Part shown: in pieces, positions 50,949-60,259 of the stretch | Layout: each line of letters opens with the position of its first letter | Numbering within the stretch: the first letter of the stretch is position 1 | Source: an uncultured Pelagibacteraceae bacterium | Lineage (GTDB): Bacteria; Pseudomonadota; Alphaproteobacteria; Pelagibacterales; AG-422-B15 | DNA: 64,000 nucleotides | Assembly: GCA_902523535.1 (NCBI GenBank) | Contig: CABYZQ010000002.1 | Coordinates: 1-64,000 of the forward strand | Direction of reading: 5' to 3' | The notes under the pieces: model-generated | Seen by the model: the letters and a program-made list of their open reading frames with translations, nothing else | What the model was told of the DNA's origin: nothing | Database searches by the model: none | Program-made: the position numbers and the translations under genes

Positions 50949-51796
50949 GACAAGCTGATAGACTTAAAATAAATTTCTTTAAATAATATTGTGAATTTTC
51001 CTACGTTACCGTTGCCAATTTTGATATTATTAACTCTAATTACTGGCATAACAAATTGAGTTGCACTTGTAATAAATGCTTCATCTGCATCTTTAATATC
51101 GTTTAAATTAAATCTTCTTTCAGAGTATTTATATCCTACTTTCTCTAAAGATTTGATAAGTGTTGAACGAGTTATTCCATTAAGTATGGAGTTAGAAACA
51201 GGCCTAGTAATTACAGTTTTATTTTTTACTATCCATGCGTTGCTAGAGCTTCCCTCAGTAATATAGCCATTCTCATCTAGAAGCCATGCCTCATCGCAAT
51301 TATTATCAACGGCAAATTGTTTAGCTAAAACTGGCGGAAGTAAATTTAAGGACTTAATATCAACTCGTTTCCATCTTAAATCATTAGTTGTCTTTACACT
51401 TATTCCTTTGTTAAAATTATCATTGTAGTAATCTGATGGTGAATTTTTGCCTATAATAACAATTGAACTTTTTGAATTTTTGGGAAATTTAAAGTCTCTA
51501 CTAGCGACACCCCGAGTAACTTGTAAGTACACAAGCCCATTATTAATTATATTTCGTTTAATAATTTCTTTTATGTGAAATTTGTAAGATTTTTTCTGAA
51601 TTGGCGAAATAATCCTTAATTCATTTAAAGATCTATATAGTCTTTTAATATGCCCCTCATAATCAACAATTTTGCTTTCTATTATGGCAAATACTTCATA
51701 TACACCGTCAGCAAATTGATATCCTCTATCCTCAATATGAATAAAAGATTTATTATAGTCTGTGTATTCTCCATTCACAAAAGCTTCTCTGGTCAT
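50945..51796 (-). CDS. Class IV (D-amino acid) aminotransferase
   Basis: A 283-aa PLP enzyme of the branched-chain/D-alanine aminotransferase fold. GYQFADGVYEVFAI, GHIKRLYRSLNELRI, the lysine in DIKSLNLLPPVLAKQFA, EAWLLDENGYITEGSSSNAWIV and the SNSILNGITRSTLI block all match D-amino acid transaminases. The gene is placed in the trkA-hflX interval typical of Alphaproteobacteria. D-alanine/D-glutamate supply for peptidoglycan is a likely job. Confidence 0.88.
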   Translation of the reverse strand: MTREAFVNGEYTDYNKSFIHIEDRGYQFADGVYEVFAIIESKIVDYEGHIKRLYRSLNELRIISPIQKKSYKFHIKEIIKRNIINNGLVYLQVTRGVASRDFKFPKNSKSSIVIIGKNSPSDYYNDNFNKGISVKTTNDLRWKRVDIKSLNLLPPVLAKQFAVDNNCDEAWLLDENGYITEGSSSNAWIVKNKTVITRPVSNSILNGITRSTLIKSLEKVGYKYSERRFNLNDIKDADEAFITSATQFVMPVIRVNNIKIGNGNVGKFTILFKEIYFKSISLS

Positions 51797-53187
51797 TAAT
51801 ACTCGTTTCTAACTTGAAATAATTCTTCAGCTTTTTTTATGTCTTCAGACATACATAAAAACAATATTTCATCATTTATATCAATTTTAGTATTTTTTTC
51901 TGGAATAATAATTTTATCTTCTTTCTTTATCAAACCAATTCTTAAACCATTTGGTAGATCAGCTTCATCTATAGATTTATTTATTAATTTAGAGCTCTTC
52001 AGAACTTGGGCATGAATAATTTCTGCTTGATTATTATCGATTGAAAATACAGACTCAATTTTACCTTTATGTATATGCTTTAATATTTTGGATACAGTAA
52101 TTTTCCTTGGATCAACAACTTTACTTATACCAAGTACATCTTTTAGTTTATTGTATTCTGAATTATTGACAATAATTATTGATTCACATTTGTTTTTTCT
52201 TGCAACAGCAGAAATTATTATATTAGTCTCGTCATCGTTAGTAAGAGCAAGTAATAAATCTGCATCTTTTATATTTGCCTCATCAAGTATATCCTGATCT
52301 AGGCCATCACCTTTGAGAACTAGAGTATTAGATAGTTGATCTGCTATATATTTTGATCTATCTTCACTATGTTCAACTATACTTACTGATATATCTGACT
52401 GGTATTTTTCAAGATCTTTTGCTAAATTAAATCCAATATTGCCTCCACCGATTATTATTATTTTTCTTATAGGTTTTTCATCATGACCAAATGCGCTCAT
52501 CGTTCTTTTAACATGGTTTTTGTCTGCTAATATATATACATGATCACCGTGTATTAATTTATCTTGCTTTTTTGGAATAAATAGTTTTTCATCTCTGCTA
52601 ATTCCCATGATTGATGCTCTTAGGTTTTTTTCAGAGTTGCTATTTTCTTGGAAGAGTTCGTGAATACTGATTAAATTAGTATCAATAAGAGGACATTTGT
52701 CGTCTATAACTAGACTAAGCAATTCTATCTCGTCGTTTAAAAATGGCACAACATCATAAGCACCAGGTGCCTTTAATTGTCTTTCAATTGACCTTGCAAC
52801 TTCTAACTCTGGACTTATTATTAAATCTATAGGCATATTATCAGCATTATATAAATCTCTCCAAATAGGATTAAGGAAATCTTCTGTTCTTAAACGAGCA
52901 ATTTTTCTTGGAATTTTAAAAAAAGTGTGTGCCATCTGACAAGCAACCATATTTATTTCATCTTGGAGAGTTACCGCAATTATCATATCTGTATCTTCAG
53001 CTCCAGCATTTTTAAGAACAGAAGGATTTGATGCTGAACCAATAATTGTTTTTAAATCAACTTTTTCTCTTAAGTCATCAATCAGCTTTAATGAACTGTC
53101 AATCACAGTCACATCACTTCCTTGTTCAACTAAATGCCTCGCAATACTAGTTCCAACTTTACCAGCGCCACATATAATAATTTTCAT
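51796..53187 (-). CDS. trkA: Trk system potassium uptake protein TrkA
   Basis: Cytoplasmic NAD-binding regulator of the Trk potassium channel; 463 aa in two RCK units. The first starts MKIIICGAGKVGTSIARHLVEQGSDVTVID; the second IIIIGGGNIGFNLAKDLEKY near residue 230; each is followed by a RCK_C domain. No trkH/trkG is in the window. Overlaps ntrX and the aminotransferase gene by one base each. Confidence 0.95.
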   Translation of the reverse strand: MKIIICGAGKVGTSIARHLVEQGSDVTVIDSSLKLIDDLREKVDLKTIIGSASNPSVLKNAGAEDTDMIIAVTLQDEINMVACQMAHTFFKIPRKIARLRTEDFLNPIWRDLYNADNMPIDLIISPELEVARSIERQLKAPGAYDVVPFLNDEIELLSLVIDDKCPLIDTNLISIHELFQENSNSEKNLRASIMGISRDEKLFIPKKQDKLIHGDHVYILADKNHVKRTMSAFGHDEKPIRKIIIIGGGNIGFNLAKDLEKYQSDISVSIVEHSEDRSKYIADQLSNTLVLKGDGLDQDILDEANIKDADLLLALTNDDETNIIISAVARKNKCESIIIVNNSEYNKLKDVLGISKVVDPRKITVSKILKHIHKGKIESVFSIDNNQAEIIHAQVLKSSKLINKSIDEADLPNGLRIGLIKKEDKIIIPEKNTKIDINDEILFLCMSEDIKKAEELFQVRNEY

Positions 53188-54518
53188 TATTTATCCTCTT
53201 CCGTAATTCCTAGTTGCTTTAATTTTCGATGAAGAGCAGATCTTTCCATGCCTATAAAAGCTGCTGTTTTAGAAATATTTCCATCGAATCTATTAATTTG
53301 TGATTGAAGATAATTTTTTTCAAAGACCTTTCTTGCGTTTCTTAGTGGCAAGGAAATTACATTTTTACTTTGAAAATCTTCATATTCTTTAGTTGAGTTT
53401 ATGTCATCGTATTTATCACCAAGAATCATATATTTCTCTATAATATTTCTTAATTCTCTGATGTTGCCAGGCCAATCGTGGTTAATGTACTTTGCTTTAA
53501 TAATTGGTTTCAAATCAATTAATTTTAAATTATTTTTTTGTGAAAATAGATTTGAGAAATGATCAATCAGTGAATCAATATCTTCTGATCTTTCGTTTAA
53601 GGTTGGTAGTTTTATGGTAACCACATTTAATCTATGAAATAAATCTTTTCTAAATGAACCTTCTATTGTTAACTGTTCAAGATTCTTAATTGATGAGCAT
53701 ATAATTCTACAATTCAATTCAGTTGTTTTATTGCTTCCAATTTTAGTAAAATTCTTGTCTGTTAACACTCTCAAAATCTTTGCTTGCGTCTGAAGAGGCA
53801 TTTCCCCTACCTCATCGATAAATAATGTTCCATTTGCGGCTTTTTCTAAATAACCAATGTCATTGAATTCTAAATCTAGAGATCCAAAAAGTAGATTTTC
53901 TAATTTATCAGGTTCCAATAATGCAGCATTAATTGCTATAAAAGGTCCATTTTTGTTGGGTGAGTTTTTATGAATTTCTTTAGCTATTATTTCTTTGCCG
54001 GTGCCAGATTCACCATAAATCATTACTCTACTCGAGGTGGGGCCAATTTTTTTAATTTGATTCTTAATTTTTGTAATAGCTTGTGATTCTCCAATAAATT
54101 CGTAATCGAAAATATTTCCCTGCTTTAATAGGTGATTTTCATTTTTTATATCAAATAGTTCAATAGATCTTTGAACGGATAATAGCAGTCTTTCAGAATT
54201 AAATGGTTTTTCAATAAATTCATTTGCACCATCTTTTATAGCTGATACAGCCATATCAATATTTCCATGACCAGAAATAACTATAATCGGAACATCATTT
54301 TTAATTCTTATCTTTTTTAAGATCTCAAGGCCGTCTAAATTCGAATTATCAAGCCAGACATCTAAAATTATAAGGTCATAATTATTTTTTTCTATAAATG
54401 CCAATGCATCATTTGAATTAAGAGCAAATTGAGCGGTGTAAATTGCTTCATCTTCAAGTATTGCTTTAATATTATTGCAAATATCAATTTCGTCATCAAT
54501 GATTAATATATTTTTCAT
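53187..54518 (-). CDS. ntrX: Response regulator NtrX (NtrC family, no GAFTGA loop)
   Basis: Partner of NtrY. The receiver domain has Asp53 (LIILDVWLDN); the AAA+ domain has Walker A GESGTGKEI, Walker B LFIDEVGEMP; the C-terminus has a Fis-type HTH (NISKTAAFIGMERSALHRKLKQLGI). Where sigma-54 activators carry GAFTGA, this protein reads ENLLFGSLDLEFNDIGYLEKA. It therefore probably does not remodel sigma-54, as noted for alphaproteobacterial NtrX proteins. Length 443 aa. Confidence 0.93.
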   Translation of the reverse strand: MKNILIIDDEIDICNNIKAILEDEAIYTAQFALNSNDALAFIEKNNYDLIILDVWLDNSNLDGLEILKKIRIKNDVPIIVISGHGNIDMAVSAIKDGANEFIEKPFNSERLLLSVQRSIELFDIKNENHLLKQGNIFDYEFIGESQAITKIKNQIKKIGPTSSRVMIYGESGTGKEIIAKEIHKNSPNKNGPFIAINAALLEPDKLENLLFGSLDLEFNDIGYLEKAANGTLFIDEVGEMPLQTQAKILRVLTDKNFTKIGSNKTTELNCRIICSSIKNLEQLTIEGSFRKDLFHRLNVVTIKLPTLNERSEDIDSLIDHFSNLFSQKNNLKLIDLKPIIKAKYINHDWPGNIRELRNIIEKYMILGDKYDDINSTKEYEDFQSKNVISLPLRNARKVFEKNYLQSQINRFDGNISKTAAFIGMERSALHRKLKQLGITEEDK

Positions 54519-54523
54519 TCAAT

Positions 54524-56305
54524 TTACCTACTAAAAGTAATTTTTACTTCAGCCCCTTTTTCTTCATCATTTCTATTTGCCAATTGAAAATCCGCATGAT
54601 GATCGAATAATATTTTTTCTACTATTGCCAAACCTAGCCCAGAACCACCAATCTTTTTCTTTGTGGTAAAATAAGGTTTTACCAATTCATCCTTTTCATA
54701 TTTTAGACCAATACCATTATCTATAAAAAATATTACTACGTTATCTTCATTTTCATAAGAGCCATATATTATTTCACCATTACTTATTTTAGTTACTTGA
54801 ATTGAATGAATTGAGTTAACGATGATATTTTGAAATACTCTAGAAATTTGTGAATTATCAATATTCAACATTATTTTTTTTGAGTGAAGTTTATTTGTAA
54901 ATTTAATATTCTTGTTGTTAAGCTCATAATCAGATATTAAAGCAGATAATGTATCAAATACATTTTTATTTTTAAAATTAGGATTAGGTAATCTTGCAAA
55001 ATTAGAAAATTCATCGACTAAATACCCTATCTCATTCACTTGACGTCTTATTGTTTCAATACATTCATTTATTTCTTTATTTTCAGATTTCAGTTCTTTG
55101 GTTTTTTTTTCTAATCGCTCAGCAGATAGTTGAATTGGGGTAAGAGGATTCTTTATTTCATGTGCTATTCTTCTTGCAATATCAGACCAAGTTTCATGTT
55201 TCTTAGAAACCAGAATCTGATTTCTTTGCTTTACAATATCACTGCTCATTTTATTGAAAGAATCTGCAAGACGATTTAATTCTACATAATCATTATTTTT
55301 TTTTATTTTGTCATCATAAGAACCTTTACTAATATTATTAGTTGCTGTAATGATGCTTGAAATTGGCTGGACTATTCTATCAGACAATTTTATTCCAATA
55401 ATTATTGAAATCAATATAAGTATTAATGAAATAATTATGTAAAGCAGTATAAATATAAGACTAATCTGGTTTCTGCTATTCTCTAGAAATGCATATTCAC
55501 TTTTAGCTGAAACAGTGTCGTTTAATGCCCCAATAACATTTCTGTCCATTGATCTACCTGCATATAAATAATAATCACTAAAATTATTCAGTTTTATTAG
55601 TGCATAAACTTTATTGATTTGAGTAGAAGACATAATGGTCATTTCTCCACTATCTGCCCTATCAAATGATGTCTTAGCTGGTTCATAAAAACGTGCGCTA
55701 TTATCAAAAGCTCTGAACAATATGTCCCCAGCATTATTTACAATATATGTTTCGGGAAGAGACCTAACTAATGCTTGTGTTTTAAGAGCAATCGGCACTT
55801 TAGATAAATCTTTCTTTAGTGCCTCACTTGAGTTATTGAGATCATTTGACATTGCGTAAACATCTCCTTTAATAGTTTCTTTATGCTCTTCCAAATAGCT
55901 TTCGGCTACAAAAACAGAATTATTAATGACATTTTTTATTTTATCATTAAACCAATCATTTATTCCCAGCTCTATTAAAACTAGCCCCAATATTCCTAAT
56001 AAAAGTGCGGGCGTTAATGCAATGGAAATAAAATAAAGTGTGAATTTACTATTTAAGGTACTTACTTTCTTTCTACTTATACGAAGTAATATCGGAAATA
56101 TGATGAAACTAATTGATATAATTAATGCGACTATGAATAAAGAAGAAATAACTATATACAAATTTAGATAGGGTAACGTCTCTAAGTTATTAGATCTCTG
56201 ATTAAATATTGCGAAACTAGAAAGAATAATAAAAATAAATGAAAAAATTATTAAGATAACATTTCTTAAATTAAAAAAATTTAATCTATTTATTTGCTTA
56301 TTCAT
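54524..56305 (-). CDS. ntrY: Sensor histidine kinase NtrY, without PAS domain
   Basis: A 593-aa membrane kinase, shorter than the ~750 aa of most NtrY proteins. Four N-terminal helices flank an extracytoplasmic segment; a HAMP domain (SDRIVQPISSIITATNNISKGSYDDKI) joins directly to the phospho-acceptor His in DIARRIAHEIKNPLTPIQLSAERL, with no PAS domain between. The ATPase domain has NIIVNSIHSI, DNGIGL and GGSGLGLAIVEKI. Pairs with ntrX 5 bp downstream. Confidence 0.93.
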   Translation of the reverse strand: MNKQINRLNFFNLRNVILIIFSFIFIILSSFAIFNQRSNNLETLPYLNLYIVISSLFIVALIISISFIIFPILLRISRKKVSTLNSKFTLYFISIALTPALLLGILGLVLIELGINDWFNDKIKNVINNSVFVAESYLEEHKETIKGDVYAMSNDLNNSSEALKKDLSKVPIALKTQALVRSLPETYIVNNAGDILFRAFDNSARFYEPAKTSFDRADSGEMTIMSSTQINKVYALIKLNNFSDYYLYAGRSMDRNVIGALNDTVSAKSEYAFLENSRNQISLIFILLYIIISLILILISIIIGIKLSDRIVQPISSIITATNNISKGSYDDKIKKNNDYVELNRLADSFNKMSSDIVKQRNQILVSKKHETWSDIARRIAHEIKNPLTPIQLSAERLEKKTKELKSENKEINECIETIRRQVNEIGYLVDEFSNFARLPNPNFKNKNVFDTLSALISDYELNNKNIKFTNKLHSKKIMLNIDNSQISRVFQNIIVNSIHSIQVTKISNGEIIYGSYENEDNVVIFFIDNGIGLKYEKDELVKPYFTTKKKIGGSGLGLAIVEKILFDHHADFQLANRNDEEKGAEVKITFSR

Positions 56306-56353
56306 TGATAATTTAAGATTGAATACTAAAGTTTAAATATATATGTTAATTGT

Positions 56354-57478
56354 ATGAAGACAGCCTGTATTGTTCTTGGATCTGGTTCTGGTAATAGATT
56401 TAGCAAACACCAATCAAAACTCTTTTACAAACTCAATAATCATTTATTAATTGAATATACACTCAAAAATATAACTAAATCGATTAACAGAGATTGTTTA
56501 TATATTACTATTCCTAAAAAAATAACCAAAAAAGAGAAAAGTGTATTATCAAAATATACTGATAATTCACTAATTTTAGGGGGTAATAGCCGGCATCAAA
56601 GTCTTTCTAAGGCCTTAAAATCCATTGATACAGCTAAATATAAATATTTGATGATACATGATGCTGCAAGGCCGAATATATCACCTACTCTAATTAATAA
56701 ACTAATTAAAAAAATAAAAACAAATAAATATGACGCAGTTATTCCTGCGCTTCAGGTTACTGACTCTCTTAAAAAAAATAATAAATCTGTGAATAGAAAA
56801 ATATTCAAAACAACTCAGACACCGCAAGTTTTTAAGATGAAAGATTTTATAAAACAATCAATAAAGTCTGAAGTGCTAATTACAGATGATGTGCAATTAA
56901 TTGAAGGCAAGAGGAATAAGAAAATAATATATATAGATGGAAATTATGAAAATTTAAAAATAACTAAAAAAGAAGATATTAATATCTTAAAAAAATATTT
57001 ATTTTATAAGACAAAAATAGGAAATGGCTTTGATATACATAAACTAGGCAAAGGTAATTATATATCGATTGGAGGAATAAAAATAAAATCTATTTATAAA
57101 GCTATAGGACATTCTGATGGTGATGTAGTGCTTCATGCGGTAATTGATGCTTTACTTGGGGCAAATGCTAAAGGTGATATTGGAAAGTTCTTTCCTCCTT
57201 TAAAAAAATATAAAAATATTTCATCTATTGAATTACTAAATAAAATTAAAAATAAAATAAATCTAGATAACTCAATAATCATTAATTTAGATATTACAAT
57301 TATCTGTCAGAAAATTAGGTTGGAAAAATATAAAGCTCCGATTAAAAATAACTTATCTAGATTGTTAAAATGTAATAAAAATTTAATCAACATTAAAGGT
57401 AAAACAGCTGACAATGTTGGCATTTTTGGAAAATCAGAAGCTATAGGTTGCTGGGCAATGATCAACTTAATTAATTAA
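56354..57478 (+). CDS. ispDF: Bifunctional IspD/IspF enzyme of the MEP isoprenoid pathway
   Basis: A fused 374-aa enzyme: residues 1-215 are CDP-ME synthase (LGSGSGNRFSKHQSKLFYKL, HDAARPNIS, DSLKK), and residues 219-374 are MECDP synthase (GNGFDIHKLGKG with the Asp-x-His metal motif, GHSDGDVVLHAVIDALLGA, DIGKFFP). The C-terminal IKGKTADNVGIFGKSEAIGC is a diverged version of the KATTTE..GF.GR.EGI end. Start near divergent ntrY (48 bp). Confidence 0.95.
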   Translation: MKTACIVLGSGSGNRFSKHQSKLFYKLNNHLLIEYTLKNITKSINRDCLYITIPKKITKKEKSVLSKYTDNSLILGGNSRHQSLSKALKSIDTAKYKYLMIHDAARPNISPTLINKLIKKIKTNKYDAVIPALQVTDSLKKNNKSVNRKIFKTTQTPQVFKMKDFIKQSIKSEVLITDDVQLIEGKRNKKIIYIDGNYENLKITKKEDINILKKYLFYKTKIGNGFDIHKLGKGNYISIGGIKIKSIYKAIGHSDGDVVLHAVIDALLGANAKGDIGKFFPPLKKYKNISSIELLNKIKNKINLDNSIIINLDITIICQKIRLEKYKAPIKNNLSRLLKCNKNLINIKGKTADNVGIFGKSEAIGCWAMINLIN

Positions 57479-57936
57479 TGAAAAAATTTACTAAATATTT
57501 TGCTACACTATTTGGGATTGGTTTTATATCTCTTGCGCCAGGTACATTTGGGTCATTGTTTGCAATCCTTATTTGGTATGTTTTTATTGATTTGTTCTCT
57601 ATTTTTTATTTCATAGTTTTATTTTTACTCGTTTTATCTGTTTCATTTTATTTTACAGATATCTATCTAGATAATTATAAAAAAGAAGATCCCTCTGAGG
57701 TAATTATAGATGAATTTCTTGGTCAATCGATTCCGTTATTATTTGTAGTGAATTTTAGTATATATGAAGTTTTAATTGTATTTGTTGCATTTAGATTTTT
57801 TGATATATACAAAATTTATCCAATAAACAAAATGGAAGACTTAAAGGGATCGTATGGCGTGATATTAGATGATATTGTTGCCGGAATATATTCATTAATT
57901 ATTCTTATGTTATATAAGATATTGATACTGCTATGA
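57478..57936 (+). CDS. pgpA: Phosphatidylglycerophosphatase A
   Basis: Removes the phosphate from phosphatidylglycerophosphate. The 152-aa membrane protein has the signature FGIGFISLAPGTFGSLFAILIWY at its N-terminus, VIIDEFLGQSIPLL in the middle, RFFDIYKIYPI and the terminal LDDIVAGIYSL. One-base overlap with ispDF and 4-bp overlap with the CinA gene, the usual alphaproteobacterial order. Confidence 0.93.
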   Translation: MKKFTKYFATLFGIGFISLAPGTFGSLFAILIWYVFIDLFSIFYFIVLFLLVLSVSFYFTDIYLDNYKKEDPSEVIIDEFLGQSIPLLFVVNFSIYEVLIVFVAFRFFDIYKIYPINKMEDLKGSYGVILDDIVAGIYSLIILMLYKILILL

Positions 57937-58424
57937 CTTCAGATTTATCAAAAATAAAAAAAATACGATCAAAAAAGAAATTTACAATATCTTTAGCTGA
58001 ATCCTGTACAGGAGGTATGATAAGTAAATATTTAACAAGTATTAATGGCTCCTCTCTCTTTTTTAATGGGGCATGTATTTCATATTCAAATCAAATGAAA
58101 ACAAGATTATTAATGGTTCCAAAGAATACTATTATAAATTATGGAGCTGTTAGTCACCAAACTGCTCTTGCGATGGTTAAAGGACTTAAAAAAATAACTG
58201 ATAGTGAAATCCTTCTATCTGTTACTGGGGTTGCCGGACCAAGCGGTGGCACTGCAAGAACACCTATAGGATGTGTATTTTTTGGTATTGGTTCAAAAAT
58301 TAATAAGAAATATACATTTCAAACTATAAAAAAAATATTTCATGAAAAAACAAGGATAGCAATTCAAAAAAAGAGTACCGAATATGCAATTTACCTAATA
58401 TTAAAAGAATTAAAGAAGATTTAA
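57933..58424 (+). CDS. pncC: CinA-family nicotinamide-nucleotide amidohydrolase
   Basis: A 163-aa single-domain CinA-C protein: ISLAESCTGGMISKYLTSINGSSLFFNGACISYSNQMK, SHQTALAMVKGL, and SVTGVAGPSGGTARTPIGCVFFG contain the conserved Ser/Lys-type residues of PncC, which deamidates NMN. It starts with an ATGA overlap on pgpA and overlaps the convergent coq10-like gene by 4 bp. Confidence 0.93.
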   Translation: MTSDLSKIKKIRSKKKFTISLAESCTGGMISKYLTSINGSSLFFNGACISYSNQMKTRLLMVPKNTIINYGAVSHQTALAMVKGLKKITDSEILLSVTGVAGPSGGTARTPIGCVFFGIGSKINKKYTFQTIKKIFHEKTRIAIQKKSTEYAIYLILKELKKI

Positions 58425-58864
58425 TATATCTCTTTTGCGCGATCAATAAATGCACTAACCATTCTCTGAAATGCTAAGTTGAAAAATTTTTTCATCAATA
58501 CATCTAATAAAGAAAGATTTAATTCAAAATCAATCATAAATTCAATTTCAGAATTATTTTCATCAACATCAGCAAATTTCCATTCATTGGTAAGATATTT
58601 AAATGGACCATCAAGATTTTTGACATTTATAAATGATTTATCTTTTGCTAGTTTCACCTCACTTCTATATGTATAAACAAATTGGTCATATCCAATCTCT
58701 AAATCTGCAATAACTATCTCATAGTCATCAAATTTCTCTCTACTAATAATTTTAGAGTCATTGCACCATGGAAGAAATTCTTTATATTCGTCAATATTTG
58801 AAACTAGATCAAACATCTGATCTCTCGTATATGAAACGATTTGTTTTTCTTCTTGCTTAGGCAC
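58421..58864 (-). CDS. START-like (Coq10/RatA) family protein
   Basis: A 147-aa polyketide-cyclase-like protein: YTRDQMFDLVSNIDEYKEFLPWCNDSKIISRE, YRSEVKLAKDKSFINV, GPFKYLTNEWKFADVD and a C-terminal amphipathic helix LMKKFFNLAFQRMVSAFIDRA. In alphaproteobacteria this gene next to lipA is taken to be the coenzyme Q-binding Coq10; the same family is annotated RatA in enterics. The ubiquinone role is more likely. Confidence 0.85.
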   Translation of the reverse strand: MPKQEEKQIVSYTRDQMFDLVSNIDEYKEFLPWCNDSKIISREKFDDYEIVIADLEIGYDQFVYTYRSEVKLAKDKSFINVKNLDGPFKYLTNEWKFADVDENNSEIEFMIDFELNLSLLDVLMKKFFNLAFQRMVSAFIDRAKEIY

Positions 58865-59780
58865 CTGAATGTAAATGTTTTAATTTATTAAAATCACTCT
58901 CTGCGTGATAAGATGATCTAGTAAACGGTGAAGATGATACAATTTTAAAACCTTTATTTAACGCCTCATCTTGAATGCGTATAAAATAATCTGGATTATG
59001 ATATTTAATTACAGGATGATGATTTAATGTCGGTCTTAGATACTGACCGATAGTAATAAAATCTACATCCTGTTCTCTTAAATCATCCATCAAAACTCTT
59101 ATTTCATCAAACTTTTCACCTAGACCAATCATTATTCCAGATTTAGTAAATACAGAAGGTTTCAAAAGTTTAATTTCTCGAAGTATTTTTAAAGAATGGC
59201 GATAATCTGCGCCAGGACGAACTTCCTTATACAGTCTTTTTATTGTTTCTAGATTATGATTAAAAACATCAATTTCTGTTTTTGCTATAATTCCCAATGA
59301 CAAGTCTTTCCCCCTAAAATCTGGAGTAAGAATTTCGACAGTTGTATTTGGAGATTTTTCTTTAATTTTTTTAATTGTATTTGCAAAGTGCTGGGCCCCA
59401 CCATCATTTAGATCATCTCTGTCAACAGAAGTAATAACAACATGTTTTAGACCCAGACTCTCAACAGTACTTGCAACTCTTGATGGCTCTAAAATGTCAA
59501 CCTTATTGGGTTTTCCTGTTTTAATATTACAGAAACTACATGATCGAGTACATACGTCTCCTAAGATCATAACAGTTGCATGTTTCTTTTCCCAACATTC
59601 CGACAAATTCGGACACATTGCCTCCTCACAAACTGTAACTATTTTATTTTCTTTTAGGGTATTCTTAGTTTGACTGATTTTATTTGATGGAATAGATACC
59701 TTAATCCAGTCAGGTTTTATTGGACTTTTAAAATCAGAAAATTTTTTTCTCAGTAATGCTTTAGAAATTTGATTATCCAT
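58857..59780 (-). CDS. lipA: Lipoyl synthase
   Basis: Radical-SAM enzyme inserting two sulfurs into octanoyl groups. Auxiliary cluster cysteines Cys51, Cys56 and Cys62 (CEEAMCPNLSECW), SAM cluster Cys77, Cys81 and Cys84 (CTRSCSFC), and the C-terminal SSPFTRSSYHAE serine motif are all present. 307 aa is normal. Overlaps the Coq10-like gene by 8 bp. Confidence 0.97.
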   Translation of the reverse strand: MDNQISKALLRKKFSDFKSPIKPDWIKVSIPSNKISQTKNTLKENKIVTVCEEAMCPNLSECWEKKHATVMILGDVCTRSCSFCNIKTGKPNKVDILEPSRVASTVESLGLKHVVITSVDRDDLNDGGAQHFANTIKKIKEKSPNTTVEILTPDFRGKDLSLGIIAKTEIDVFNHNLETIKRLYKEVRPGADYRHSLKILREIKLLKPSVFTKSGIMIGLGEKFDEIRVLMDDLREQDVDFITIGQYLRPTLNHHPVIKYHNPDYFIRIQDEALNKGFKIVSSSPFTRSSYHAESDFNKLKHLHSGA

Positions 59781-59828
59781 TGTTCTTTATTAATAAATAA
59801 AGACAATTCACCTATATTTCAAGTGATA

Positions 59829-60143
59829 CTACTTATCAAAAAATACAATGTATTCGTTTGATTTTCCATAGCCTAAAACATTACGTATCTGTTCGTCAAC
59901 CAGGTCACTATTGGAGCTTAGATTTTGAAGAGAAGAGATCTTAATTTGAAGTAGGTTATTATTCGTCTTTAAAGAACTAATTTTTCCTTCGAGTGCTATA
60001 ATTTCACTATCTAATCTGGCATGGGATAAAAGGCCGTTGTTTCCATCAAATATATTAAATGAAAGATATATGATTATTAATGGCAAGAAAAAATACGGGT
60101 AATACTTTTTAATTCTTTCCTTTAAATTAAGAACTCTATTCAT
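59829..60143 (-). CDS. ftsB: Septum formation initiator family protein FtsB
   Basis: A 104-aa bitopic protein: one transmembrane helix (YYPYFFLPLIIIYLSFNIF, about residues 14-32) followed by a coiled coil (LDSEIIALEGKISSLKTNNNLLQIKISSLQ). These features and its place next to eno identify the divisome protein FtsB/DivIC. The C-terminal LVDEQIRNVLGYGKSNEYIVF segment matches the conserved end of the family. Confidence 0.9.
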   Translation of the reverse strand: MNRVLNLKERIKKYYPYFFLPLIIIYLSFNIFDGNNGLLSHARLDSEIIALEGKISSLKTNNNLLQIKISSLQNLSSNSDLVDEQIRNVLGYGKSNEYIVFFDK

Positions 60144-60259
60144 GAACTACAAAGAATCATAATTCACGAATCATAACAATTCTATTGGATCAAAAATCCT
60201 TAAAAAAATGTAAAAATTAAGTATTTGGACTCTTTTTGTTCTTATTGTCTATTAAAATG

